From NCBI GenBank assembly GCA_033002965.1, contig JAURVB010000835.1, positions 1 through 64,000 of the forward strand: DNA of 64,000 nucleotides, written 5' to 3'. The first letter of the stretch is position 1; each line of letters opens with the position of its first letter. Source of the stretch: Piper betle. Taxonomy: Eukaryota; Streptophyta; Magnoliopsida; Piperales; Piperaceae. Both the position numbers and the translations under genes were made by a program. The notes under the pieces were generated by a model, which saw nothing but the letters and a program-made list of their open reading frames with translations, ran no database searches and was not told where the DNA came from. Shown piece by piece: positions 48,160 through 58,502 of this stretch.

Positions 48160-48332
48160 ATACCAACTAGCCCAAGGAAATTTTTTCTGATGTGGAAGAT
48201 CAGCGTAAGCCGCAACCACAGAGCATACTAAAATAAACCAAGAGCTCAAAATGTCAACTGGCCCAAGGAAATTTTTTCTGATGTGGAAGATCAGCGTAAG
48301 CCGCAACCACAGAGCATACTAAAATAAACCTT
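48160..48332. repeat. Tandem duplication, about 91-bp period, two copies
   Basis: The leader segment beginning GCCCAAGGAAATTTTTTCTG and ending CAGAGCATACTAAAATAAAC occurs at about 48171 and again at about 48262 in the right arm only. The left arm has one diverged copy, so the duplication arose after the two arms formed or only in one source copy. Confidence 0.8.
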
Positions 48333-48347
48333 GCTCTTGATACCAAT

Positions 48348-48823
48348 TGTTGTGAAAACTGGGTAATTTTTACCAAAGATAACTAGTTCACTTTGAGAAC
48401 TATTACCTAGATGACTAGCGTGAAAACTATTGTACTAAAAATTACCCCAAGATAAAATTCCCAGGAAAGTGTGGTGGGACACACGGTCCGCTTAAAAACC
48501 AACTCCTAGACAGAATTTTATCAAGTAATTTAAATAGCACAATAATTAACAACAACTATACCCGACAATAGCTATTAAATAGACATAAAAGGAACAAAAA
48601 GAACACTGAAATTTAACGAGGCTTACGTCCTCGGACACTACAAAAATAATATTTCAATAATCAAAGAAATATTACAAAAGAGAGAAAGAAAACAATTTAC
48701 CAAAGAAAGAAGGATGACAATTTTTTGGATGTCAAGAACTAAAGGGGAGGAGCCTTATTTATGAGGAGAGGACTCCTCCCAAACCCACAAAACTTTAGAT
48801 GTGGGACTTGATTTTAGCATACA
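48348..48823 (-). repeat. Complete LTR of the right foldback arm
   Basis: 476 bp on minus, TGTATGC... to ...CACAACA, followed by the primer-binding site TGGTATCAAGAGC (plus 48333-48345 as its complement). Contains an ATAAATAAGG TATA-like motif in its 5' half, the usual place of an LTR promoter. Confidence 0.85.
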
Positions 48824-49857
48824 ATACTTAGAACCTGCTACATGGTCCAAACCGAGCTCAGGTAGCAAGGCCTGCACTCTTGCCGTGGCTTCTCTTTTAG
48901 TGCAACCAAGCCTCAACATGGCACTGTACAATAGCGTCTCCTCCACCGTTAGAAGTGGGAAGAGTACATCATCTTGAGTGAGATAGCCAGGGACCATCCT
49001 AAAGTTCTTGACATCCATGGGCAGCTCATTGACATCCACCACTCCGGAGATCCTACCCTGCAGTGCCACTCCTGAGAGGACCTCAAGCAGCGTTGTCTTC
49101 CCGGAGATAGCCAGTTGGGCCAATGATAGCCAAGACCACGCCGGTGGCGGCGGTGCAAGTGACCCCTCTTAGAATGTACTTGGTGCCACTCTTCGGATTT
49201 TAATAGACAAAATTAATAAATTCTTTAATATGTTTTGACAAAAAATAACAAGAGTTAATAAATATATAATAATTTAATGTGAAACCTCAGAATATAAGAG
49301 AAACCATAAACTATTCACTATTATCAATAATACGTAAACAAATTATTCCCATTGAAAATCCTCACAAACTCTCCAATTAGAAGCAACTCACAATATCTAA
49401 TTGAAACACATTTCAATTAGGAATGACAATTATCTCCAACTAAGATACACATCTAATTGAAAAATTCACAATTCACATTTAAAACGGCACTCTAAATTGT
49501 GTACTCTTTTCAATTCAATTATATCTCCACTTACCTCACAATACAATTACATATATGTAGAAAAAAAATGCAAACTCAAGATACAACTAATTTCGTAGAT
49601 ACGAAGAACCAAACAACAAATACTCTTCATCTTTTATAATTCTACTCAAATTCTTCATACCTCTTAGAGTAATTTTATATCTTTATAATTCTCCATGTAG
49701 TTATATGTCTATTCGCATTCATCATATGATGAAGGACTCCAACACCTATACCTGCACTTGATACTATAGAACAAGTTCTCTGTCTTGACCGTAACTGCCT
49801 CTGATGGCCGGATTCCCGCATCTTCACCAGAAGCTCCATCGATTCAGATGATAGCAA

Positions 49858-51049
49858 TTCAATTGGAGGTGAAGGTGGAGGAATGGCGAAGAAGAGAATG
49901 GGGGAGGCCGAGCTAAGACACTATATCTCTACATGCATGAGACTTGTTATATGTCACTCAACCACCATAAGACTTTCTTATCGGTTACCACCAGTGGGAC
50001 ACCAAACATCATGAACTTATGTTGACGTGTAGAGATTGAAGGCATTTGGAGCTAGTTTAGTGTGTGTGGACGAGGGATGTTTCTGGCGAGAGTGATCAGA
50101 TGTGAAGGAGAAGAGGGTGCAACGTCTTTCGGGTGAGCTGCACATTGACCAAGCAGGAAGGGAGGTGGTTCGGGAGTGCTGTTGTCTATGGACCATGAAC
50201 AAGTGCATGGTTTACCTGTAGAAGAAGTAGTCTTTGAAGAGCTTCTTTGCCATTTGCTATAAGTTTGGGCAATGGTAATCATATATGGTTTAATTGGCAA
50301 CTGATCAGTTTCACGTTGTGCGGTAGAAACCCGAAGGTGGTAAGTTGTGTTCATTCATGGAAATTACGTGAGGGGAAGGAAGTAAGCTGGTGTGAAGTCT
50401 GTGGTGGAAGGGTTACAAATTTCGATTCGCAACAAAACGGTTGATAGCCGCGGTTTAATTTGTCTCATTGTCTGGGAATTTAAAAGCTGACATGCTTAGC
50501 TGCGAGCCTTTGGTTTTACAGTTTACCATGATGAGAAGTTCTCGAGTTATTTAGTTCATTAATTTTTTGGTTCGAGAAGATCGCAAGATAACTTGTTTTT
50601 AGAAATCTTTGCCCATTTTTGTTGTGCCCCCAACAGTTGTGCAAATTTATCACCTCCACTTCTGAAAGTGTCAGACAAATTTGCAAACCCATTGAAACCT
50701 TTCACAAGCTCACAGCACAAACACACTGTAAAAGAAAAACCGACAAGTTCAAGTTGTAATGAACAAATTGCCTTTCACAAGATACGGCACATTGTCAAGT
50801 TCACAAGCACCGACCACCTTTGCCAACCATCACAGAGTGGCAATAGCAACAATCTCCATGCTTCCACACAACTCTAATTTGACAGTACAGAGCATCGAAG
50901 CAAGTCGAGCTCTTGATACAACAACACAAAGCACAACTATAAAGTCGCACACCAAACGTTTATTCACATATATAGCATCACACCATACTTGTAGCATATA
51001 AGATTCGTATTATGAGCTCTAAAGTCTGACCTTCCATGAAGTCCAATAT
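49858..51049. other. Intergenic, no gene recognised
   Basis: Between the N-terminal relic of the ABCG pseudogene and the 3' end of the bHLH gene. ORFs at 50052-50354 (minus) and 50247-50444 (plus) show no domain that I know. The right end should include the bHLH 3' untranslated region. Confidence 0.45.
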
Positions 51050-52505
51050 TCAAGATGATGAGCAAACAGACTCGTAAATAGTAATTCTTCTCCTTTTGTT
51101 CGACAATCCGATTTGTGAGAAGTCTTGTGAAGTAATCTTATCAAGAACAGCCTTCAATGCCCTTTGAACAGTACTTGCATATACCCTTCTTTCAATTTCA
51201 TCATTGTCACCCTCGCAAGCAATGAAGAACACATTTTTTATACGGCCACCCAAGCTGCATATCTCTGCTCTCACAGTTTTCAGTCCTAGTTTCTGAAGAG
51301 TTTGTCTCAGATCGGCGTAAAGCTCTGGACGATCTTCGCAACATAAAGATGCTTTGATGAGGAAACCAGTTTGATTGATACAATTATCGGATTCAACTCT
51401 AACCTCGTCAACATCCGATGGGATCATATAACCTTTACTCAGTTCTGTTGCATTTCTCTTCAGTTCTCTAACCTGGTTGATCACTTCTGCAAGCAGTGCA
51501 GCTTTATCCATCTGCATTACATTTATTAGCTGCTTTATCACTGTTCTATAAAAAACTTGATCTCCACAAAAATGAATGGTAAACAGATGTTTCAAATTGC
51601 CAAGAAATGTAAATTGAACCAATTTCAGCTCACACAAGGGAGTTTTTAGTTTTTACACGTTAAAAGAATTGCCAATAATTTCTCTAATCAAAGTCATTCG
51701 CATTAAAAAAACAGAAAATTGTCACAAAAAGAGCTGTCAGATGGACTTAATTTTTTCTTTTTAAAAACAGTACAATTTAGCATGTAAAAGTCAAGCGAGA
51801 GGACTTCTAGAAGTAAACGATCACATATTTCTAAATATCATACTTCTTCATAATCAGAAAGGCCTAATAATACATGTTCCTTCAAGTCTTACATTAGAGC
51901 ATACCAAAAAATGAATGATTCAACAAATTACAACACACCATTCTTCAGATCTGCACCCAGCAAAATTTATAACATATTTTGTGCAAAGTTTATTTGTTGA
52001 AAGATAAATCAAAGTCTCTTTTTTTAAAAAAAAAGAAAGTCAGAATAACATTAACTTATAATTAACTGGAAACTTATCTTCGCCATCAACAACTAATATG
52101 CCAATCATAAAAATGAACTAAAGTATGTACCAGTAAGAAAGCACTGTGCTGTCAAGATTGAAAACAAGCTACCAAACATTGAGACAAGCAAAAGAAGATA
52201 AATCTGGAAGAAGCCAAAACCTTATCATTGCTAGGCACAAGGCCTCTGAGAGTGGAGAGGTGGGAGTTAATCCTCTCCCTGCGCCTCCGCTCCGCTTCAC
52301 TGTGACTCTTGAGCGCCGCCTTGGCCTTTGCCTCCGCCGACGCAGAGCTCTTCTGCGCCGGGGCCTTCACCAGCTCCCCCTTCTCACTGTCCAGCACCAA
52401 CGACGACGACGACGAACACCCACTTCGCCCCGCCGGCTTCGCACCGAGATTCGAAGCATACCCACCAAACAAGTCCGGGAAATCGCTGTAAGAAAAAGAA
52501 GCCAT
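51050..52505 (-). CDS. bHLH transcription factor, bHLH106/bHLH30 type
   Basis: Two exons (52221-52505 and 51050-51511) separated by a 709-bp intron encode 248 aa, close to AtbHLH106 (about 253). The bHLH domain spans residues about 66-118. Its basic region KSHSEAERRRRERIN carries the His, Glu and Arg expected for E-box binding. Helix 1 is LSTLRGLVPS, and helix 2 (KAALLAEVINQVRELKRN) begins right after the intron. A C-terminal ACT-like domain (about 155-220, LIKASLCCEDRPELYADL onward, then EICSLGGRIKNVFF) and a basic NKRRRI tail match the subgroup. Members are nuclear regulators; bHLH106 has been linked to salt tolerance. The N-terminus is Ser/Gly-rich and probably disordered. Confidence 0.93.
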
Positions 52506-52524
52506 GAATCGTTGAGAGAGGGGG

Positions 52525-52590
52525 AAAGAAGCAAAACGCCGAGCAGGAGCCTTGGGGAAAGAAGCAAAACGCCGAGCAGGAGCCTTTCTT
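52525..52590. repeat. 33-bp tandem duplication in the bHLH 5' leader
   Basis: GAAAGAAGCAAAACGCCGAG plus CAGGAGCCTT occurs twice in direct succession just upstream of the ATG (52505), seen directly. Confidence 0.85.
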
Positions 52591-53004
52591 ATGAACCGGG
52601 AGGCCGATCGGACGGCGCCCTCCAGAAAGGAAATCGTAGTCGGTTGAGGTGGGATTCTTCTTCTATCTCACAGACCAGCCACGCAGTCCTGATCCTCAGT
52701 GTTTCCTCATCCATTAGGCGCATCGTTCCCGAGCTATCAGCAGCACAGAGTTTTAATCTTCGTCCACTTGATCATGAAATCAATCATTTCAAGCGGAGAT
52801 AACTTGGATTTCAAGAGATTTTGCCGAAACAACAACTCTTAAAATCTTAGCTGCACTTTGGAAGCCGGCAAGATTCTTCTTTCTCCGACAAACAAAAAAG
52901 CGAATCCAAAAGGAGGAGAATCTAAAGAACAAACAAAGACCCAGATACAGAATCACAAGTCGGCCACTGCAACTCGAATGAATCGAGTTGAAAGAGCGGA
53001 GGGA

Positions 53005-53012
53005 TTTATATA
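53005..53012 (-). promoter_or_regulatory. TATA box candidate of the bHLH gene
   Basis: TATATAAA on the minus strand in an otherwise mixed-composition region about 500 bp upstream of the ATG. It would put transcription start near 52975 and give a leader of about 470 nt. No better candidate lies nearer. Confidence 0.45.
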
Positions 53013-53630
53013 GTAGAGGGACAAGAAGAGTAGAAGAAGATCTCCGCCACATTTTACCCGCCTTTTTCTGTTCAAGGGTATTTACGTCATTAAAACAGGA
53101 TGAAATAACTATCACGATTTGTACAATATTTGCGTAAGGCTAATGCTTAATAGTGATTAGTGAGTCAAGCTGATATTAACATTCCAATAGATAATTTTTA
53201 ATTAAATATTACAAGTAATGAGTTTTTAGTTTTTTTATATGAAAAACTCAAATCCCTAAAATTTATCATAAGTGTCATCAAGAAGAGTACATTAAAAAAA
53301 ATCCTTATTTAATATGAGAAAGCGTCGTTTAATGAGGGTTTGTTTATGATTATTTTCACTCGCCATCAGTTGACAGATCGAGAAAGGTAAGGCAGACTTG
53401 AACTTGTATATATGTATATGTCTTGAATAAATGCAATGTTAGGTCATGCATGACTTCAAGAGCATGCAAGTTGCAAGAAAAAAATGTTAGTTTTGCATGG
53501 CTTGATTATGCTAACATTTTCCTTTTCGATCATCCCAGCTAGCAATTCCCAAGTGATGAAACTTATATGGCACAGGATCTAAAATTATGAATATAGAAGT
53601 AATTCGTTGGTATAATAATATTCCTACCTA

Positions 53631-53663
<33 letters not shown>

Positions 53664-56600
53664 CTGATGTGAGTCATATAATTGAGATCATGATGAGAAT
53701 GATGATTGTGATAATATTTAGATGGCACAAAACAAGTTAATTATTATTATGTTTCTTTTCCAATCATTTGTATGTATAGATATAGATATATAAAGTGCTG
53801 CTTTAAATTTCTCCATAATCCAGGTATTTGGTAATTAGTGTTCATCTGTTTTTAACAGCTCTGAAAATGCCAATTTTGAACCACTTAAAAAGATGGGCAG
53901 CCGTTGACGAACATGAGTTTGATTGATCTTCCCAGACAATGAAATGGGTATTTTGCTTCCCAATGATTAGTAATTAAAAAATAAATGGATGTCCCCTGGT
54001 GTTGAGCCAAGGACAAATTGCTTCTTGGCTTAAGAGCCATCGGTTTATATATAAATCTATTGTTATATGACCCAATCAAACCAATCATCTTTGTTAGCTG
54101 CACAATTAGGTTGTCCTTCCGCGAATTATTTACCTAAGCCAAAAGAAAAGCAAATTAATTTGGCCTCTACTCGAGCATGCATGTATACATTGGTGGTTTA
54201 CCTCGTCATTTTCCATCTAGAAAAGCTGACCTTGTGCCCATCACGAAACACATATTAAACAAAGACAAGCCTTGTTTAATGTTATTTGTAGACTCATTTG
54301 ATTATTGTTATTTTTGCCCTGAAGGTCTAGATTCATCAGATTAAGATGAATAGGCCTTTGTTAATTGTTTTCCACCATATTTTAACATTTTCTTTTGTAA
54401 CTACGTGTTCCAATAGCAATGTCCGTAGCATAGAACAGGCCAATTTATGTGATAGTATTGACCATTTAGTCATTTTTAAGGAAGATGTAAGGATGATCTT
54501 CTACTCTAATTGGTGAAGCATGATAGATCCCATCAGCATGATTCATATACTTGCCACCTACTATGCATCTCTCAAATAATAGATGCTTTTGAAAACTAGA
54601 AAACATTGTTTAGAAGGTGTTAGGTTGGCTGGGAACTTCTACCTATACATGTTTAGTAGTTTTACAGGTTGCCGACAAGACTTGATGGACAATGAACAAA
54701 AGAGAAAGAACCCATAATCAAATCCCCATTTTCTTCATGATAATATACTTTTTGTTGTTTTTTTCAAAGCCAATGATGCAATACATTTCACACATTTACA
54801 AGTATTTATTTTGACTTACTGGATGCAATCGTTTATTGCATCCAAGTCAGCTGATAAGTAAATTAACAAAAGAGGTTCACACATCTTATCCAAGCATATA
54901 ATTTAAGAGAAATCTGAGCTTCCAACCTTTACAACATGCTATAGGTAGGTAACCTCTCCAATGGCAAGACCAGATCAGAGCTGCAAAGTGGCCATGGCAG
55001 ATAGCACCGACCATGAGCCACCCTTTCTGACTCCATGACAAAGACGTAGTGTTCTAGAAATTGACGATTTCAATACCTAGTTATCGATATGATCTGCTCA
55101 TCCCGTAGCTATAATAGATGAAAAATACCTTAACAGTGACCTAACTAATTAAAAAGTACATGCTCTGTTTGCTACATGCTTTCAACTGCTGTAACTATTA
55201 TGCTCAGAGATATTTTTAGGACTGTTGAAACGGCGCCCATCTGGTTAAAGCATTGAAATTTTAAGTGGGTTTTCTTCCAGCTCCATCAAAAGTCAGAAGC
55301 AATTCCAGTAACCCAAGGAAAAAGAACAAGCTTGCATGAATCAGGGCGGTTCAAGCTTCATTCCCTAGTAAATTGCACTCCTGCACAGTTGCATTACCTA
55401 TATGGTGAAGGCCAGTATGTTTCTTCCCCTACCATAAATAAAAAATGAATAGGGTCAGCTTATCTCTGTATAGCATTGGTTCAACGAGTTGGGAGATTTA
55501 GCAAAACAGGAGCTTATTGTGAGGTGTGGGAGGATGGCATTCATGTTTCATCCTCCAATTTGCTCTGCATAATATATATTGTGGCACCCTTAAGCATACA
55601 CTAAGATGCATACACAAATAAACGTCATTCTTACTGTCAGACTAAAATTTTGAGTATACCAGAAAGCTTCAATCTGGACATAAAATCCAATACTGGCTGA
55701 CACTGGCTACTGAATCTGATTCATTCTAACTATAGAGAGTCCGAGGATCGATCTTATGTACTTAAGAAATACGGTTTTTGCTTTTAAAGAAAAAAATAAA
55801 GAATACAGTTTTTCAATAGAGTACGTTCTTCCAAGATGCTATTGATTTTAGTCCACGGCACTCGGATCCATCTCAGTAACAGAAGAAATATAAGAAACAA
55901 GAGAAACAGCTTTTCTTTATCTGTGTCCATCTCTCCACACACAAAAAACTCCAACCATGCATTTGCAGTGATCAAAATGGACTGCATATATGGGCCTTTC
56001 ATTCTGCAAAAATGGGCTCGAGATAAGCTTGCCCAATTGTACTCTTAATTTTTTTTCCGAGTCAATTCTACTCTTAATTATTTGAGTGAAAAATTTTGCT
56101 TGATATACCAGATCGATCTTCAACAGAAATAAGAAGGATGGCGTTTTGATGAAGAAAACCCTACATTTTTATAAAACCCAAATTATTTCTAGATAGATTT
56201 AATCCCATTTTTTGTATTAATTTTTGCAATGATTTTCTCCTTTTTTCTATCATTGACTAATAAAAAAATCTTACGAGAAAGAAGAAGAGATCCATCTGCT
56301 AGCTTGGGTAAAAAGTAGCGTTCCTTTAACTATTGAGTTTCTTACTAATATTATTTATGTCATCATATTGCCACTTGTGTCTCATGATGGCATTTCTTCC
56401 AAGTTTCATATTATCGTTATTCAACCATGTTGCAAAGTGGTCGTTGTTTTTGTTCACTTTCTGCCGATAACTTGCATATCCTTCAATTTTTTTATTGGCC
56501 TTGTTATCTATTACCTTCTTTCTTCGACGAAGACTTGCTTAGTACACTAATGGAAGTGACTTTCGCTATCGATGGCAATCTCACTTTTACACGAAACCAA

Positions 56601-58369
56601 GACATGATCATTGCCCGTTTGATTGAGTCAAAAGGTCCCAACATCGACCTTTACCTACTTGTTTAGATACAGACTCAAAACCATTTTCTACAGTTTGGAC
56701 GCTGCTGCTAAAGAAACACCACCGCAAAGTTGCTCTTTAGCAAAGGAAAGAAGCCAAATAAGATGAGATTTCACCAGGCACGGCATCTAATTCGACCAAA
56801 CTTTCCATTCCCATGAACAATAAATCTTCATGTATCGAATAAAACAAGCAGCGTGACAAGGTAAATTGGGGCCTCAAAGCTCTGTCGAATTGTATCTAAA
56901 TGCATTGCTTGCCTGCCCATTTGCCTTAGAATACGTTTTCTTTGACCTCATTCTTGAGATTTATCCGTCTAATGCATGTTTTCTGGAGGTCAAAGTCGGT
57001 GAAGATGGGACCTAAACCGACGGGTCAAAAGGATAGTCTGATTTCACCGGCTTCGTTTGTGCTTGCTTGGTAACTGACCCAACCTCCGATCACCTTTCCT
57101 CTGTCTGTATCTTTGAGTACTTACTTACCAGTACACGCATGGCAGATAATACATGCAATATTTCTTTTTTGATTTGTTTTTCACTGTATGATGATGTTCG
57201 TTCCCGACAATGCTGACTGCATAGATTGTTTTGATGGGTCCAAGCCAGCCACGAAATTCCCATTTCACATCACTTTCTTGTGACATTTAAATAAGAGTTT
57301 TCAGTTTCACGAAGATTGTAGATGGAAACCTCGGGTGAATACGACCTCAGACTTATCAGCATGAGCAGCCATTAGTCAAGTGTACTAATTGAACAACAAA
57401 TCCCTTCAGAAATCAGATGACGAAGAGATAGTTATGTTATTTTCAACATAATTGATCACCGAAGTACATGATGACCATTCGGTTGAAGAGGGTGATGTCA
57501 AAGGCCGAATTTTACGGTCAAGGATATCATATAGAAAGGCTTGGGACAGCTGAAAGGAGGCAGGCCGGCATGATTTCCAGGTGACGACTTCCAGAGAAAA
57601 AAGTTGGGCGTAGTTCGAGGACGAGATGAGAAATGACTACCGGCAGGAAAACATAGAAATAACATGATTGGATGCAAAAAGTGGTCACTGTTCAGTGTTC
57701 ACCCTCCCCTCAAAGAGTACAATCTAAAGGCAAATCAATGCTTTCCAACAACCCAGAAAAAGAAGACAAACACAACATAAAAGCAGTGCTGGCTCTTCTC
57801 ACCTCTTTTTTCAACCAACTGTCCTAATCCCCCTTTTAAGAGCTGCCTGATTGTTTGAAATTAGAGAAGAATAACCAGCAAGTGGATTGCAAGTTTTTTT
57901 TTTGAAACAAGTAGATCGGAACTTGATATAAAAGCTGAATTGTTGCTAAAGTGAAAGGGGAGATCAGCAAACTTGAATGAATGAAAAATTTTCCTTCATA
58001 GAAATAAATTGGTAAAATGAAGTACATAAATAAGAACAGTAATATATCACTCAGCCCAGAGTACCAACCAGACACCCTTCATCCATCCATAGCTCCCAAT
58101 ATTGGTATAAATGACAGTCTATATACATCTACATAAATTTCTACCCACCAGCCATCCCCTTGTTCTTTCGAGGCAGTCACAGTTCAATTTTGAAGATCTA
58201 GTTCGAAGTGTACATTAGTTCGTCGTGCAAGGGAGGTCAATTTGGTGGGGGGTATAACAACAGCTAAGGCCGACTGAAGTGGAGAAATTTCACCAGAGGG
58301 ACAAAAATGGAAAGAATGAATATGATGAAGGCAAAAAGGAAAAAGGAAAAACTGGCCGTCTCTCTCTGG
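53013..58369. other. Long gene-free interval
   Basis: More than 5 kb of moderately AT-rich DNA with no coding frame that I recognise. A (TA)n microsatellite lies at 53638-53663. The ORFs at 55784-56123 and 56368-56666 are short and lack domains. It separates the bHLH promoter (left) from the TTL 3' end (right). Distal regulatory DNA or unrecognised old repeats are both possible. Confidence 0.5.
53638..53663. repeat. (TA)n microsatellite
   Basis: Uninterrupted TA repeat read directly, in the bHLH upstream region. Confidence 0.85.
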
Positions 58370-58502
58370 TTCTAAATTTGCGCCTCTGAATGAAAATAGT
58401 TCTTAACAAAGCTGGTTAGGGGCGAAAAGAAGTTTGTTTTGCCTCCATGAACTGAGGCAGCAGAGGTATGGGGACATGATAGTAAAGAATGAAGTAATAA
58501 CC

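Larger units (their letters stand above)
46412..48823. mobile_element. Copia foldback: two LTR-gag copies head to head, inserted in the ABCG pseudogene
   Basis: The left arm (46412-47426) reads, on plus, LTR 3' part, primer-binding site, leader and gag. The right arm (47473-48823) is the same sequence on minus, with a full LTR (48348-48823). The arms are separated by 46 nt. The gag translations are nearly identical (both start M-x-DNPKESTSKVT, and share FDGTGHF and QWKTINRLTCGTIRTCL-type text). The type is Tork/Tnt1-like, different from the Copia at 14443. The ABCG sequence AAGTAT ends exactly at the TGTATGC LTR start. No matching duplication was found at the truncated left end. Confidence 0.9.
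45027..49857 (-). pseudogene. ABCG half-transporter pseudogene (ABCG5/ABCG10-like)
   Basis: Reading on the minus strand, an N-terminal relic (about 49740-49857, MELLVK then ENLFYSIK in another frame) precedes KSGTKYILRGVTC (49186). Walker A follows but is disrupted: GPTG and GKTTLLEVLSG lie in different frames, four bases too many between them. The Q-loop region (PGYLTQDDVLFPLLTVEETL) is present. At 48823 a Copia foldback interrupts it. Coding resumes near 46405 with HRDGVRGIS, where about 13 bases of the SGGERR signature are missing. Walker B LLLDEPTSGLD, TIHQPG, and the transmembrane half (ALQTRLGFFPFSLTFLL, EGLPIFLQERRILMRET) follow, with single-base frameshifts near 45515 and 45265. The end is at 45027. 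Known relatives export lipidic compounds or hormones at the plasma membrane. This copy cannot encode a working ATPase. Confidence 0.92.

Noticed and set aside
55784..56666. Short ORFs in the bHLH-TTL interval
   Set aside because: No domain, no splice structure, AT-rich.
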